Assembly: GCA_965223085.1 (NCBI GenBank)
Contig: OZ244981.1
Location: 806,001 to 870,000, forward strand
Reading direction: 5' to 3'
Source of the DNA: CBDCVO01 sp965223085
GTDB lineage: Bacteria > Pseudomonadota > Gammaproteobacteria > Ga0077536
Length of the DNA: 64,000 bases
The notes beneath the pieces were generated by a model, which made no database searches, had not been told where the DNA came from, and saw nothing but the letters and a program-made list of their open reading frames with translations. The position numbers were made by a program, and so were the translations under genes. Positions 1-8,809 of this stretch are shown one piece after another (positions within the stretch are counted from its first letter, which is position 1; each line of letters begins with the position of its first letter).

Positions 1-277
1 TTGCGCCGCCCGTCGACGTGTTCGTGACCGCATTCGATTTCGCGCGAATGCCGTCGATCATCTCGGCGAACAGCGCGGGATCGCCGCTTGGGGTGCCGTC
101 TTCCAGACGCGCATGCAGGTGTACGATCGACGCGCCGGCTTCAATGGCTTCCAGAGAAGCGGCAACCGTTTCTGCCGCCGTATACGGCAGGGCCGGGTTG
201 TCGTCGCGGGTCACTTCCGCACCGATCGGCGCGACCGTGATTGCCACCGGCTGCTGATCCCAGGTCGTCGTCAACAT
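1..277 (-). CDS. BKACE-family (DUF849) beta-keto acid cleavage enzyme, N-terminal part
   Basis: The gene reads leftwards from an ATG at 277 and runs off the window, so only the first 92 residues are visible. They show the start of a TIM-barrel enzyme of the 3-keto-5-aminohexanoate cleavage (Kce/BKACE) family: a beta strand PVAITVAPIGAEV, an AGASIVHLHAR segment at about residues 47-57 whose H-x-H pair is the usual metal ligand, and an STGG loop at 88-91. The family condenses a beta-keto acid with acetyl-CoA and releases acetoacetate plus a new CoA ester. The substrate cannot be told from this fragment. It lies 48 nt downstream of hyuA on the same strand, so it is probably the third gene of that operon and would process a keto acid produced from the ring-opened substrate. 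Confidence 0.85.
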   Translation of the reverse strand, partial: MLTTTWDQQPVAITVAPIGAEVTRDDNPALPYTAAETVAASLEAIEAGASIVHLHARLEDGTPSGDPALFAEMIDGIRAKSNAVTNTSTGGA

Positions 278-325
278 TGACTTCCGATTCTTGCCGCGTC
301 GTCGAGCGGTTTTGGATTCGTTCCC

Positions 326-2401
326 TCAGGATGCATTCAGAAGCACGTACACGCCGGATTCATGCAGTTCGGCAATCCATTCCGGGGCGACCAGGATCGT
401 CGTCGTGTCTTCTTCTATCACTGCGGGACCTTCAATTCGATCGCCGGCGCCGAGTTTGTTGCCGTCATAGACCGGTGCGTCGACCGGGTCGCCGTCACGC
501 GACATGATGAGATCGCGGCGGGACTTGACCGCGTCATCCGGTCCTTTGGAAGAGGGCAGTGAAGGTCTCGCCGGTTTGTCGATGCGCCCGTACATCGTGC
601 TTTCGATATTGACGGCTTCGACGGGACTGTCCGGCTCCGAATAGGTGTAGAGTTCCTCGTGACGCGCATGAAACGCCGCCTGGATTTTCTCGAGGTTCGC
701 TTCACTGATCTCCATGTCGCCGATATCGACCGTGCATTCATGCACCTGCCCGATATACCGCATGTCGAGCGAGCGGTTGATGTCGATCCTGTCGCGGGAG
801 AATCCGTCGCTTTCAAGAGCGGCAATGCCGCGTTCCTCGACCTGGGCGTAGGTACGCGCGAGTTCCGCCGCCACCTCGGCGCCTTGAATACGGGTGGGGA
901 ACGGCGCCATGAAGTTGTACTTCACGTCCGAGATGATCTGGCCGTAAGCACACAGCCCTGAGGCCAGCTTCGGCAGCAGGATCTTGCGGATACCCATTTC
1001 TTCTGCCAGCGCGGTAATGTGGGCCGCGGTCGCGCCACCCGCACCCACCAGCACGAAATCCCGCGGGTCGTCACCGCGTTCGACCGAAACGCGGCGGATG
1101 CCGTTCACCATGTTGGAATTGACGATGGTGTACATGCCGAATGCCGCGCGCTCGACGCTGATTCCCAGGGGGTCGGCGACGTGGGTCTTGATCGCGGCCC
1201 GCGCCTTTTCGACGTCCAGCGGCAACCTGCCGCCGACGAGTCCCGCGGGATTCAGATAACCCAGAACGAGGTTCGCGTCCGACACCGTCGGCCGCTCTCC
1301 GCCCTGACCGTAGCACGCCGGTCCGGGATCGGAACCGGCGCTTTCGGGACCCATCTGCATCAGTCCCTGTTCGTCGATATACCCGATCGAACCACCGCCC
1401 GCACCCAGGGTTTCGACCTGGATCATCGGCACGCCGATACGGTAGCGCAGGAAGTCGATGTTCTTGTTGAGGTTGGTCTTGCCGTTCTTGGTCAGCGTGA
1501 TGTCGAAGGAGGTACCGCCCATGTCTACGCTGATGAGGTTGTCGTCGCCGAACGGCTCGGCGACCTGCAGCGCGGCCTGGGGCGCCGAAGCCGGGCCGGA
1601 ATTAATCGCATAGACCGAGTGATCGGACAGCACCTCGCCCAGGGCCAGCCCGCCGTTCGACTGGAAGAAACGCACCGGGTTCTTAGCGCCCAGTTCCTGA
1701 AAATAGGCGTCGACGGCATCCACGTACTTGCGCAGAACGGGGCCGAGATAGGCGTTGACCACCGCTGTGGACGTCCGCGTGTATTCCCGCACCTGCGGAT
1801 ACAGCTCGGACCCCACGGTCAGCAGTGCGTCCGGCATCATTTCTTGGACGATCTTCGCCGCCCGCCTTTCGTGATCGGGATTGAGCACGGACCAGACGTA
1901 GGAGATCGCGACCGATTCCACGCCTTCTTTCAGAAACAGATCGCAGGCGGCGCGAACATCATCTTCGACCATCGGCACGCGTACGTCGCCGCTCGAAATC
2001 ACCCGCTCACGCACGCCTCTGCGCAGGTATCGCGGCACCAGCATCGTCGCGGGCGGATACTCGGCATCGTAGCGATAGCCATCCTCCTTGTGCCCGAGCC
2101 GGATCTCGACGCTGTCCTCGTGGCCGCCGGTGCAGATGAGACCGGTTTTGGCGCCCTTGTGCTGGATCAGCGCATTCAGTGCCACGGTGGTACCGTTGAT
2201 GCAGAGATCGGCGCTGGACACGATCGTTCGCTCGTCGTCCCCGGTGGCCTCGGCCATTTGTTTGAGCCCGTTCTTGATTGCGGCCGTCGGGTCGGAGGGC
2301 GTTGAAAGCGCCTTGAACAGGAGAATGTCGCTCCCGGCCTGCGCTAGGACGAAATCGGTAAACGTGCCGCCGGCATCAATGCCCAATCTGTATTTTGCCA
2401 T
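326..2401 (-). CDS. Hydantoinase/oxoprolinase subunit A (HyuA-like)
   Basis: At 691 residues this has the normal length of the HyuA / acetone carboxylase beta / 5-oxoprolinase A family, cytoplasmic ATPases that phosphorylate and open cyclic amides such as hydantoins or 5-oxoproline. The N-terminal phosphate loop DAGGTFTDFV lies at residues 9-18, a second actin-fold loop VDMGGTSFD near 290, and LGAGGGSIGYID follows. The C-terminal third carries VLVGAGGATAAHI and a PAVIEEDTTT segment near the end, as in other members. The start ATG at 2401 is preceded by GAGGAG at eight bases, and this site overlaps the stop of the upstream hyuB, so the two are translationally coupled. The exact substrate is unknown; the linked BKACE gene argues for a catabolic amide or lactam rather than glutathione recycling. 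Confidence 0.92.
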   Translation of the reverse strand: MAKYRLGIDAGGTFTDFVLAQAGSDILLFKALSTPSDPTAAIKNGLKQMAEATGDDERTIVSSADLCINGTTVALNALIQHKGAKTGLICTGGHEDSVEIRLGHKEDGYRYDAEYPPATMLVPRYLRRGVRERVISSGDVRVPMVEDDVRAACDLFLKEGVESVAISYVWSVLNPDHERRAAKIVQEMMPDALLTVGSELYPQVREYTRTSTAVVNAYLGPVLRKYVDAVDAYFQELGAKNPVRFFQSNGGLALGEVLSDHSVYAINSGPASAPQAALQVAEPFGDDNLISVDMGGTSFDITLTKNGKTNLNKNIDFLRYRIGVPMIQVETLGAGGGSIGYIDEQGLMQMGPESAGSDPGPACYGQGGERPTVSDANLVLGYLNPAGLVGGRLPLDVEKARAAIKTHVADPLGISVERAAFGMYTIVNSNMVNGIRRVSVERGDDPRDFVLVGAGGATAAHITALAEEMGIRKILLPKLASGLCAYGQIISDVKYNFMAPFPTRIQGAEVAAELARTYAQVEERGIAALESDGFSRDRIDINRSLDMRYIGQVHECTVDIGDMEISEANLEKIQAAFHARHEELYTYSEPDSPVEAVNIESTMYGRIDKPARPSLPSSKGPDDAVKSRRDLIMSRDGDPVDAPVYDGNKLGAGDRIEGPAVIEEDTTTILVAPEWIAELHESGVYVLLNAS

Positions 2402-2413
2402 CGTTCGCTCTCC

Positions 2414-4168
2414 TCAGCTCGCGTTGCGCAGGGCGGCCGTCGCCGCCTCGTCCACGGTCAGGTTTTCCGGATCACTGATCACGACGCCGTAGTCGGACCT
2501 CGCCCCTTCTACCGAGACCAGTCCGTCGCGCAGGTCCTGCACAACCATATCGATATCGCGCTCGAACGGGTTGCCGTAGCCGCCGCCACCGGGGTTCATA
2601 AAGCGCGCACGCTCGCCCGGATTGACGGCGGCGATGACGTTTTTGTCGCTCATGATCTGGAACTCGCCGTCACGTATCACGCCGAAGCGAGCCAGTTTCG
2701 GCTCGAGCATCCGAGATCGGGCGCCGCCGGCCCCCATCGCCGGATTGCGGCGACCTTCGCCATAAGTGACGAGCGTCATTTCCTGGTCGAGCGGTTCGAC
2801 CTCCCAGCACGTGCCGGAACCGCCCCGGAATTTCCCGGCGCCGCCGGAATCTTCCATCAGGGTGTAGCGGTCGATGACGATGGGATAGGAATGCTCCAGG
2901 ATCTCGATGTCGCCGGAGGACAATGCGCCAAAACAGGCTTGTGGCCCGCAGGCGTGCCAGCCATCCTTGCTGGGTGTAGCACCGGCGCCCGAGATGATCG
3001 TGGCCAGCACCATCGTCACGTACTCTTCGTCGTGTCGCGTGTCCCACCCGGCGATGTTGCACCCGCTGGTATGACCCCAGCTGGCCGTCACGCTGTCCGG
3101 CACGGCTTTCTCGAACGCGAGCCGCACGGCGTCGGTCAGCGTCTCCATCGGCGTGGTCGTGCAGTTCACGTGCGGCGCAGGGACCGTAGCGTTGCAGAGT
3201 GTGCCTTTGGGCCCCATGTCCACGGTCAGGCAGCGGTAGAGCCCCTCGTTATAGGGCGGGGGAAGCTGGGCGAACATCATCATCCCGAGATAGATGCCGG
3301 AGTAGCTGTTGCCTTCGTAGGAGTTCACGTAATAAGGGACTTGCGGCGGACTGTTGATGGCGATGTGGCAGTCATCGCTTTTGATGGTCACTTCTGCCGT
3401 GATCGCCAATTCGCCCTGTCCATGACCACTGTCCTCCAGTACCGCGGTGCCCGAGTAGGTCCCGTCCGGAACGCCGGCCATGATCGATCGCATTTGCCTG
3501 TCGGCCATGTCCATCAGCGCGTCGATGCAATCCATTACGGTTTCTTTGCCGTATTTGTCCAGGATCCCAATCAGATTTCGCGCGCCGACCTGGCAGGCGC
3601 CGATGAGCGCTTTGAAATCGCCCTCCTGGTCGCGTCGTGCGCGGATGTTTTCCATGATCAGGTTGAGCACGTCGTTGCGCGGCTTGCCCCGGTCCCAGAT
3701 CTTCACGGGCGGGATGCGCAGCCCCTCGGCGTAGATTTCCTTCGCATCGGGGTTGTAGCTCGCCGGGTACGGACCGCCCATGTCGGTGAGGTGTCCCTTG
3801 CAGACTGTCCAGAACACGAGCTCACCTTCGTAGAAGACCGGGTAGTAAAAGCAGGTATCCACGATGTGGCTGCCGCCGTAGGCAGGGTCGTTATGAACGA
3901 TGAGGTCACCCTCATTGATGTCACCCTCGAAAAAGTTCGCGACGGCTTTCATCGCGGGTATCAGGCTGCCGAGGTGGATCGGTATGTCCTGTCCCTGAAG
4001 GATCATTTCCGGCTTGGCATCGAACAAGGTCGTCGAGTAATCGCGCGCCTGGTTGAACACCGTCGAGCGCGCCGTTTTCTCCACCGTCACCGTCATTTCC
4101 CGCTGCGTGGTGACCAGCACCCCGCGAACGACGCTGAGGGTGATCGGATCGACTTCTTTGACGGCCAT
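2414..4168 (-). CDS. Hydantoinase/oxoprolinase subunit B (HyuB-like)
   Basis: This is the partner subunit of the HyuA encoded just downstream (13-base gap holding its ribosome site). It starts MAVKEVDPITLSVVRG and contains the family landmarks VHNDPAYGGSH, YCDG-like and GGGGYGNPFERD (near the C-terminus), which are typical of hydantoinase B / acetone carboxylase alpha-type proteins that hydrolyse the phosphorylated ring. The ATG at 4168 is chosen because GGGAGG sits eight bases upstream; the in-frame GTG three codons earlier overlaps that Shine-Dalgarno site. At 584 residues it is of normal length. The AraC-family gene at 4342 is divergent, about 170 bases away, and is the likely local regulator. 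Confidence 0.92.
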   Translation of the reverse strand: MAVKEVDPITLSVVRGVLVTTQREMTVTVEKTARSTVFNQARDYSTTLFDAKPEMILQGQDIPIHLGSLIPAMKAVANFFEGDINEGDLIVHNDPAYGGSHIVDTCFYYPVFYEGELVFWTVCKGHLTDMGGPYPASYNPDAKEIYAEGLRIPPVKIWDRGKPRNDVLNLIMENIRARRDQEGDFKALIGACQVGARNLIGILDKYGKETVMDCIDALMDMADRQMRSIMAGVPDGTYSGTAVLEDSGHGQGELAITAEVTIKSDDCHIAINSPPQVPYYVNSYEGNSYSGIYLGMMMFAQLPPPYNEGLYRCLTVDMGPKGTLCNATVPAPHVNCTTTPMETLTDAVRLAFEKAVPDSVTASWGHTSGCNIAGWDTRHDEEYVTMVLATIISGAGATPSKDGWHACGPQACFGALSSGDIEILEHSYPIVIDRYTLMEDSGGAGKFRGGSGTCWEVEPLDQEMTLVTYGEGRRNPAMGAGGARSRMLEPKLARFGVIRDGEFQIMSDKNVIAAVNPGERARFMNPGGGGYGNPFERDIDMVVQDLRDGLVSVEGARSDYGVVISDPENLTVDEAATAALRNAS

Positions 4169-4341
4169 GGCATGCACCTCCCAATCTGGATTTCGGGCAG
4201 GCTACAGCGGTCTCAGGCAGGATTCTCGGCATAGCGCGCATGGATTTTGTGCATGGTGTGCAGTCCCGTTTTCGGGCCAGATCTTGCGTTGGGCGCCTGA
4301 TTGCGCAACCATTTCGGGGACTTTCGACGAACGGAGACCAC

Positions 4342-5322
4342 ATGCGCGTCGAAATCGTCTATTCGACAGTTTCGTCCCGGCCCGCGGATCGGGCAACCGA
4401 CTGGGCGCAAGCCTGCGGCCGGACTTATTTCCCGCTCGAGCCCAGCTATCGTCAGCCCGAGCGTTTCTCGGGATCCTTGCGCACATGGGGCCTGGGTCGG
4501 GTTCAGGCCTCGCGCTATTCGGCGGATGCTGCGCTGTACAGGCGCAGGCCTGCGCATTTGCGCGACGGGGCGGACGAGCAGTTCCTCCTGACCTTCCCAC
4601 AAACCGGTGTATTTCGTTTTCAGCAACGAGGTCGCGACGTACATTGTGCGCCGGGGGGATTCTTTATCGAGCGCAGCAACGAGCCTTACGTGTTGAGCCA
4701 TGAGACCGCAGGTGATCTGTTCGTTGCCAAGGTTTCCGCGCGAGACCTGGAAATGTGCCTTCCTCATCCCGAGCGCTACTGCGCCATCTGTTTCGACAGC
4801 GACTACGGCGTCGGAGGATTGCTGCGCGACCTGATCCATGTCAGCGAGATCCGGGCGGCGGAGCTGACTATCGACGGTGGTACGTTGTTTGGCCAGCAAC
4901 TCATCGAACTACTGGCGCTCGCCGTCGAATCCAACTCGAGCGCCGCGTCTTCCTGCGAAACCAGCGTGCGGCTGGCTCATCTGCAGCGGATCAATGCCGC
5001 GATTTCCAGCCGCTATGCAGAACCGGATATCGCACCTGGCGACGTCGCCGCAGCCTGCGGGATTTCCGTGCGGTATCTCCATGATCTGTGCAGGAGTGAC
5101 GGGGCGAGTTTCCGCGACAAGCTTCGCCGGGTCCGCCTGAATGTCGTGCAAAAGGCGCTGAGAAACACGGCCCAGCGCAGGACGATCACGGAAATCGCGC
5201 TGGCGGCCGGGTTTTCCGATTTGTCGTCTTTTTCCCGGACCTACCGGCAGGCCTTCGGCGAAACGCCGCGGGAAACGCAGGCGCGCGCGTTTCAGGCCAG
5301 AGACGGCAGCCAGACGAGGTAA
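4342..5322 (+). CDS. AraC-family transcriptional regulator
   Basis: This is a 326-residue regulator with an N-terminal AraC-binding-like (AraC_binding_2, PF14525-like) region of about 200 residues, containing the family-typical WGLGRVQASR and F..ERSNEPYVLSHE stretches, and a C-terminal double helix-turn-helix: DVAAACGISVRYLHDLC followed by ITEIALAAGFSDLSSFSRTYRQAFGETPRE. The ATG at 4342 (MRVEIVYST) has GGAG seven bases upstream and gives an N-terminus like the family; an upstream in-frame ATG at 4240 would add a non-conserved extension. It is divergent from hyuB, which suggests it controls the hyuB-hyuA-BKACE operon in response to the substrate or a catabolite. The effector is not deducible. 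Confidence 0.9.
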   Translation: MRVEIVYSTVSSRPADRATDWAQACGRTYFPLEPSYRQPERFSGSLRTWGLGRVQASRYSADAALYRRRPAHLRDGADEQFLLTFPQTGVFRFQQRGRDVHCAPGGFFIERSNEPYVLSHETAGDLFVAKVSARDLEMCLPHPERYCAICFDSDYGVGGLLRDLIHVSEIRAAELTIDGGTLFGQQLIELLALAVESNSSAASSCETSVRLAHLQRINAAISSRYAEPDIAPGDVAAACGISVRYLHDLCRSDGASFRDKLRRVRLNVVQKALRNTAQRRTITEIALAAGFSDLSSFSRTYRQAFGETPRETQARAFQARDGSQTR

Positions 5323-5362
5323 CAACAGGCACTGGAGTTCGTCACGCTGCCATGGCAGTTCG

Positions 5363-5391
5363 CAGTTCGGGGTCAGAGTTGAAACTCGGCC
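5363..5391. repeat. Dispersed 29-bp repeat, copy 1
   Basis: This 29-base sequence (core GGGGTCAGAGTTGAAACTCG) recurs at 12205-12233 with a single difference. Its centre GAGTT-GA-AACTC is a short inverted repeat. It abuts the truncated end of the CaiB-like fragment here and the broken end of an IS91 fragment at the second site, so it marks rearrangement edges. Confidence 0.75.
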
Positions 5392-5397
5392 CCATAA

Positions 5398-5680
5398 TGC
5401 CAGGCCGAAAATTTTCGATAACAACGTCGGATCTGGCCATCAAATCATGAGCGATCCGCCGGTCTGTCCGCGTTTTAAGATCGAGAACAATGCTCTTTTT
5501 GCGGCGGTTGAGAAGCTCGTAGGTCTGTCGGGAGCCCCGCGGCCCGTCTGGCATCTCTATGCGTATGACTTCCGCGCCTTGCTCTGCAAGCAGCTTTGCA
5601 GCCAGCGGGCCTGCAATATATTGACCAAAATCCAGGACGCGCACGCCGTGCAAAGGCAGGTCAATTACGCAAAATCCATG
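5398..5680 (-). pseudogene. CaiB/BaiF CoA-transferase N-terminal fragment
   Basis: About 93 residues on the minus strand match the N-terminal part of class III CoA transferases: LHGVRVLDFGQYIAGPLAAK, LLAEQGAEVIRIE, then LLNRRKKSIVLDLK and SDVVIENFRPGIM. The whole family is about 400 residues, so the catalytic Asp region and the rest of the protein are missing. The fragment is cut at its 3' side by the 29-bp repeat at 5363 and at its 5' side by the large inverted repeat at 5713-5800. It is a remnant of a larger catabolic gene, left behind by deletion, and is not expected to be functional. Confidence 0.85.
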
Positions 5681-5712
5681 GCCTTCGGACGCCGGGAACT
5701 TCAGTCTAAGCT

Positions 5713-5800
5713 GGGTCAAAGGGGTCAGAGTCGTTTGAAAATCGACGTGAGTCAATTCGCTGGCATTCGTGGTTTCAAACGACTCTGACCCCTTTGACCC
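5713..5800. repeat. Perfect 28-bp inverted repeat, REP/RAYT-like
   Basis: The left arm 5713-5740 (begins GGGTCAAAGGGGTCAGAGTC) is exactly complementary to the right arm 5773-5800, with a 32-base spacer. A partial extra copy (CTGACCCCTTTGACCC) follows directly at 5801-5816. This layout is typical of palindromic elements mobilised in trans by REP-associated tyrosine transposases. A broken member of that transposase group lies at 29830-30031. Confidence 0.8.
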
Positions 5801-5925
5801 CTGACCCCTTTGACCCTAAAGGATTTTTTACACTTTAAGCTGCGGTGGGAGATAAGCGTGTCAATCAGCTTGAACAGCAAGATATTCAGTCGATCCATCC
5901 ATCGCGACCTAAATTCTAAATACGT

Positions 5926-6618
5926 TTAGATACGTAGCGATCCTCTCGCCTCGACGAAATCGCGGAACTCGCGCAGGTCTCGCTGTTTGACCCGCCGCGC
6001 TTCGGTGCCGTCACCTCGCTCCAAGGCATCGACCAAGGCGCTGTGATTCTCCCAGGTTTGCTGATAGTAAGGGGGATGCTCATCGAGCAACGCCCGCATC
6101 GCGGCGGTACAGTGCGGGACGCTCCGCATACGGAGGATCTCGATCAATTGCAGAAGCGTTGGGCTTTGTGCGGCCTCATACACCGCGAACTGGAAGTCAC
6201 TGTTCCGTTCGAGCACGGCGTGAAGCTCACCACGCTCGGCTTCCGCCTGCACTTGGTTACATAATCCCCGGATCCAGGCGAGCGTATTTTGCGTGATGCG
6301 TTGTGCGGCGCGCGCGCATGCATCACCTTCGAGCCGGATCCGCAGATCCCATAGATCACAGGCATCCGCGGCTGATAGAGCGGGCACGAATATCCCACGC
6401 TTCGGCAACACTTGGACAGCATTTTCCGCGGATAGCCGCGTGATCGCTTCGCGCACCGGCATCATGCTGGTCCCAAGCTCCTCGGCGAGCTGGCGTAGCG
6501 TTAGCGTCGTACCCGGTTCGATGCGTCCCGATAACAACGCGCGTTTCATTCGATCGTACGCGATCTCGTTCAATGTTTTGTGTTCGATACGAGCCAGATT
6601 GAGGGAATTGGCGTTCAT
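5926..6618 (-). CDS. GntR-family regulator, FadR/FCD subfamily
   Basis: This is a 230-residue regulator with an N-terminal winged helix (LNEIAYDRMKRALLSGRIEPG, then LRQLAEELGTSMMPVREAITRL) and a C-terminal all-helical FCD ligand domain (LWDLRIRLEGDACARAAQ ... ENHSALVDALERGDGTEARRV). FCD regulators usually repress catabolic operons and are released by an organic acid. It is divergent from the hyuA-hyuB-aminotransferase operon starting at 6698. The intervening DNA has a near-perfect 16-bp palindrome placed within the operon promoter. I chose the ATG at 6618; an in-frame GTG at 6645 would add nine residues but would lie inside that palindrome. Neither has a clear ribosome site. Confidence 0.9.
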   Translation of the reverse strand: MNANSLNLARIEHKTLNEIAYDRMKRALLSGRIEPGTTLTLRQLAEELGTSMMPVREAITRLSAENAVQVLPKRGIFVPALSAADACDLWDLRIRLEGDACARAAQRITQNTLAWIRGLCNQVQAEAERGELHAVLERNSDFQFAVYEAAQSPTLLQLIEILRMRSVPHCTAAMRALLDEHPPYYQQTWENHSALVDALERGDGTEARRVKQRDLREFRDFVEARGSLRI

Positions 6619-6628
6619 GCGAATATTC

Positions 6629-6658
6629 TTGACATCTATGATCACAGATCACTATACT
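6629..6658 (+). promoter_or_regulatory. Sigma-70-type promoter with embedded palindromic operator
   Basis: TTGACA at 6629-6634 and TATACT at 6653-6658 are separated by 18 bases and would start transcription near 6665, some 33 bases before the chosen hyuA start. The palindrome ATCTATGATCACAGAT (6634-6649, one mismatched pair) fills the spacer. It is a natural site for the adjacent FCD-type GntR protein to block RNA polymerase. Confidence 0.75.
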
Positions 6659-6697
6659 AAAATCTAGTTGGCAATGCCAGCCATCGGAAAAAGCCAA

Positions 6698-8791
6698 ATG
6701 GACCAAAGCACGAAACAACACTGGCGCATCAGTGTCGACACCGGCGGCACCTTCACAGACGTCGTCGTTGCCAATGACGGCGGTCGTTTTACGATCGGCA
6801 AAGCGTTGACAACCCCTGATCGGATCTTTGTTGGCCTCAAGGCCGCGCTCGAGTCGGCTGCAGCGGAACTCGAACTGTCGCTTACCGAAGTGCTGTCGCG
6901 AGCCGAACTCTTTACCTACGGAACGACTCGCGCCACAAACGCGATCGTCACAGGTAACGTCGCGAAAACTGCGTTCCTGACTACGGCTGGTTTTCCCGAC
7001 GTTCTCGTCTTACGGGAAGGCGGCAAGTTCGATCCTCACGATTTTTCGAAACCGTTTCCAAAACCGTATATCCCACGTCGCTACACGTTTGAAATTGAAG
7101 AGCGTATAAACGCGCAAGGCGATATTTATACTCCGCTCGACGAACGGCAAGTGTCGAATGTGTTAGCCGAAATTAAACGTCGCGATTTCGAGGCCTGCGC
7201 GGTGTCATTGATGTGGGCGACCGCTAATCCAGCTAACGAAAACCGACTCGGTGAGATGATTGAAGCCGAGTTACCGGGCGTTGCCTATACCTTGAGCCAT
7301 CAACTAAATCCAATTCTGCGCGAATACCGCCGCGCCTCTTCGGTCGCGATCGATGCCTCAATAAAACCGCTCATGCAAAAACATTTAAGCGATCTCGAAG
7401 CCGATCTGCGCGAAGAAGGCTATGCCGGCGAGATCCTGATCAGTACCACTATCGGTGGTTGCCTGGACGTCGAGAGTGTCGTCGAAAAACCGATCCACAC
7501 CGTGCGTTCGGGACCGGCAATGGCGCCGGTTGCCGGCAGGCACTATGCGGAACTCGAAGACAAATCCGAATCGGTGTTGGTGGTCGACACCGGCGGCACG
7601 ACGTTCGACGTCAGTCTGGTGCGCGACACGGCGATTACGATCACGCACGAGACGTGGCTCGGGGAACGTTTCACTGGTCACATGCTCGGCATTCCGGCGG
7701 TTGACGCGCAGAGCGTTGGCGCCGGCGGCGGTTCCATCGCGTGGCTCGATTCGGCCGGACTGCTTCGCGTGGGGCCGCAGAGCGCCGGCGCTAATCCAGG
7801 CCCGGCGTGTTATGGAGCCGGAGGCACGAAACCTACGGTAACCGACGCCGCGTTGGTACTCGGTTACATCGACCCTGAGTATTTCCTCGGCGGGAAAATG
7901 CGACTCGATGTAATGGCAGCACGCACTGCGCTAGCGACCATAGCGGAGCCGCTGGGGGTAAGTGTCGAAGCAGCCGCATTCAGCGTTTTCGCCGTATCAA
8001 ATGAGACGATGATTAACGCCATTAAAGACATCACGGTCAGTGAAGGCATCGATCCGGGTGAGGCTGTGATCATCGCTGGTGGCGGCGCGGCAGGTTTTAG
8101 CATTATGCCGATTGCGCACGAGCTCAACTGTCGAGCAGTCATCATCCCCCGAACCGCAAGTGTGTTATCCGCCTGCGGTATGCAGTTCTCGGACATCCAA
8201 ACGGAATCGACAATGACCGTTCCAACCCGCTCCGATCACTTCGACCGCGAAGCAGTCAATGCAGGATTGGAATCTGTCGAATCGCAGTTGAGCGATTTTG
8301 TAAGGCAACTTGAGGCGCGCGGTTTTGATGATTATTCCATCGAATATCGGGTTGATGCGCACTACGCGGCGCAGGTTTGGGATATACCCGTAACGTTGGC
8401 GGGTAGACGTTTAGATTCGGAGCAGGATGTTGATGACTTGATCGAGATGTTCCATGCTAATCATCGCCGTATCTTCAGCGTCGACGACCGCAATTCACCG
8501 ATCGAATTTCTCAACTGGACCGGCCGCCTCGCCGTCCATCTCCCACAATCGAGCCACGGGGCCGATGACCGTAACGTTGTCGCTAGCCCTGCTGACACTC
8601 GCAAGGCGATGTTCGACCTCGACGACACTCGCGCGACAACAATCTTACGCGGCAATTCGGTTAAAGTCGGGGACGTGATCCCTGGGCCGGCGATCATTGA
8701 AGAGGCGACGACTACCATCGTTTTACCGCCCGGTTGTCGCGCCGAGTTGAGCCCGGCAGACAGCTATGTCATCGAGTGGGACGAACTTTAA
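6698..8791 (+). CDS. Hydantoinase/oxoprolinase subunit A (HyuA-like), second set
   Basis: This is a second, clearly divergent HyuA of 697 residues. It has the phosphate loop SVDTGGTFTDVV near the N-terminus, TYGTTRATNAI, the second loop VVDTGGTTFDVSL, VGAGGGSIAWLD, and a C-terminal PGPAIIEEATTTIVLPPG. The predicted job is ATP-dependent opening of a cyclic amide together with the HyuB encoded next. I placed the start at ATG 6698 (MDQSTKQHWRISVDTGG) because it fits the promoter at 6629-6658 and leaves a short N-terminus before the loop; ATG 6674 and TTG 6668 are also in frame. This is the first gene of a three-gene operon whose last gene is an aminotransferase, so the ring-opening product is probably an omega-amino acid or a related amine. 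Confidence 0.92.
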   Translation: MDQSTKQHWRISVDTGGTFTDVVVANDGGRFTIGKALTTPDRIFVGLKAALESAAAELELSLTEVLSRAELFTYGTTRATNAIVTGNVAKTAFLTTAGFPDVLVLREGGKFDPHDFSKPFPKPYIPRRYTFEIEERINAQGDIYTPLDERQVSNVLAEIKRRDFEACAVSLMWATANPANENRLGEMIEAELPGVAYTLSHQLNPILREYRRASSVAIDASIKPLMQKHLSDLEADLREEGYAGEILISTTIGGCLDVESVVEKPIHTVRSGPAMAPVAGRHYAELEDKSESVLVVDTGGTTFDVSLVRDTAITITHETWLGERFTGHMLGIPAVDAQSVGAGGGSIAWLDSAGLLRVGPQSAGANPGPACYGAGGTKPTVTDAALVLGYIDPEYFLGGKMRLDVMAARTALATIAEPLGVSVEAAAFSVFAVSNETMINAIKDITVSEGIDPGEAVIIAGGGAAGFSIMPIAHELNCRAVIIPRTASVLSACGMQFSDIQTESTMTVPTRSDHFDREAVNAGLESVESQLSDFVRQLEARGFDDYSIEYRVDAHYAAQVWDIPVTLAGRRLDSEQDVDDLIEMFHANHRRIFSVDDRNSPIEFLNWTGRLAVHLPQSSHGADDRNVVASPADTRKAMFDLDDTRATTILRGNSVKVGDVIPGPAIIEEATTTIVLPPGCRAELSPADSYVIEWDEL

Positions 8792-8809
8792 GATCGAGAG
8801 GATCGCAAT

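Noticed and set aside
1019..4234. Long open frames (up to about 450 codons) on the plus strand across the first hyuA-hyuB genes
   Set aside because: They lie wholly opposite well-conserved genes, have skewed Arg/His/Gly composition and match no family; they are antisense shadows in GC-rich DNA.
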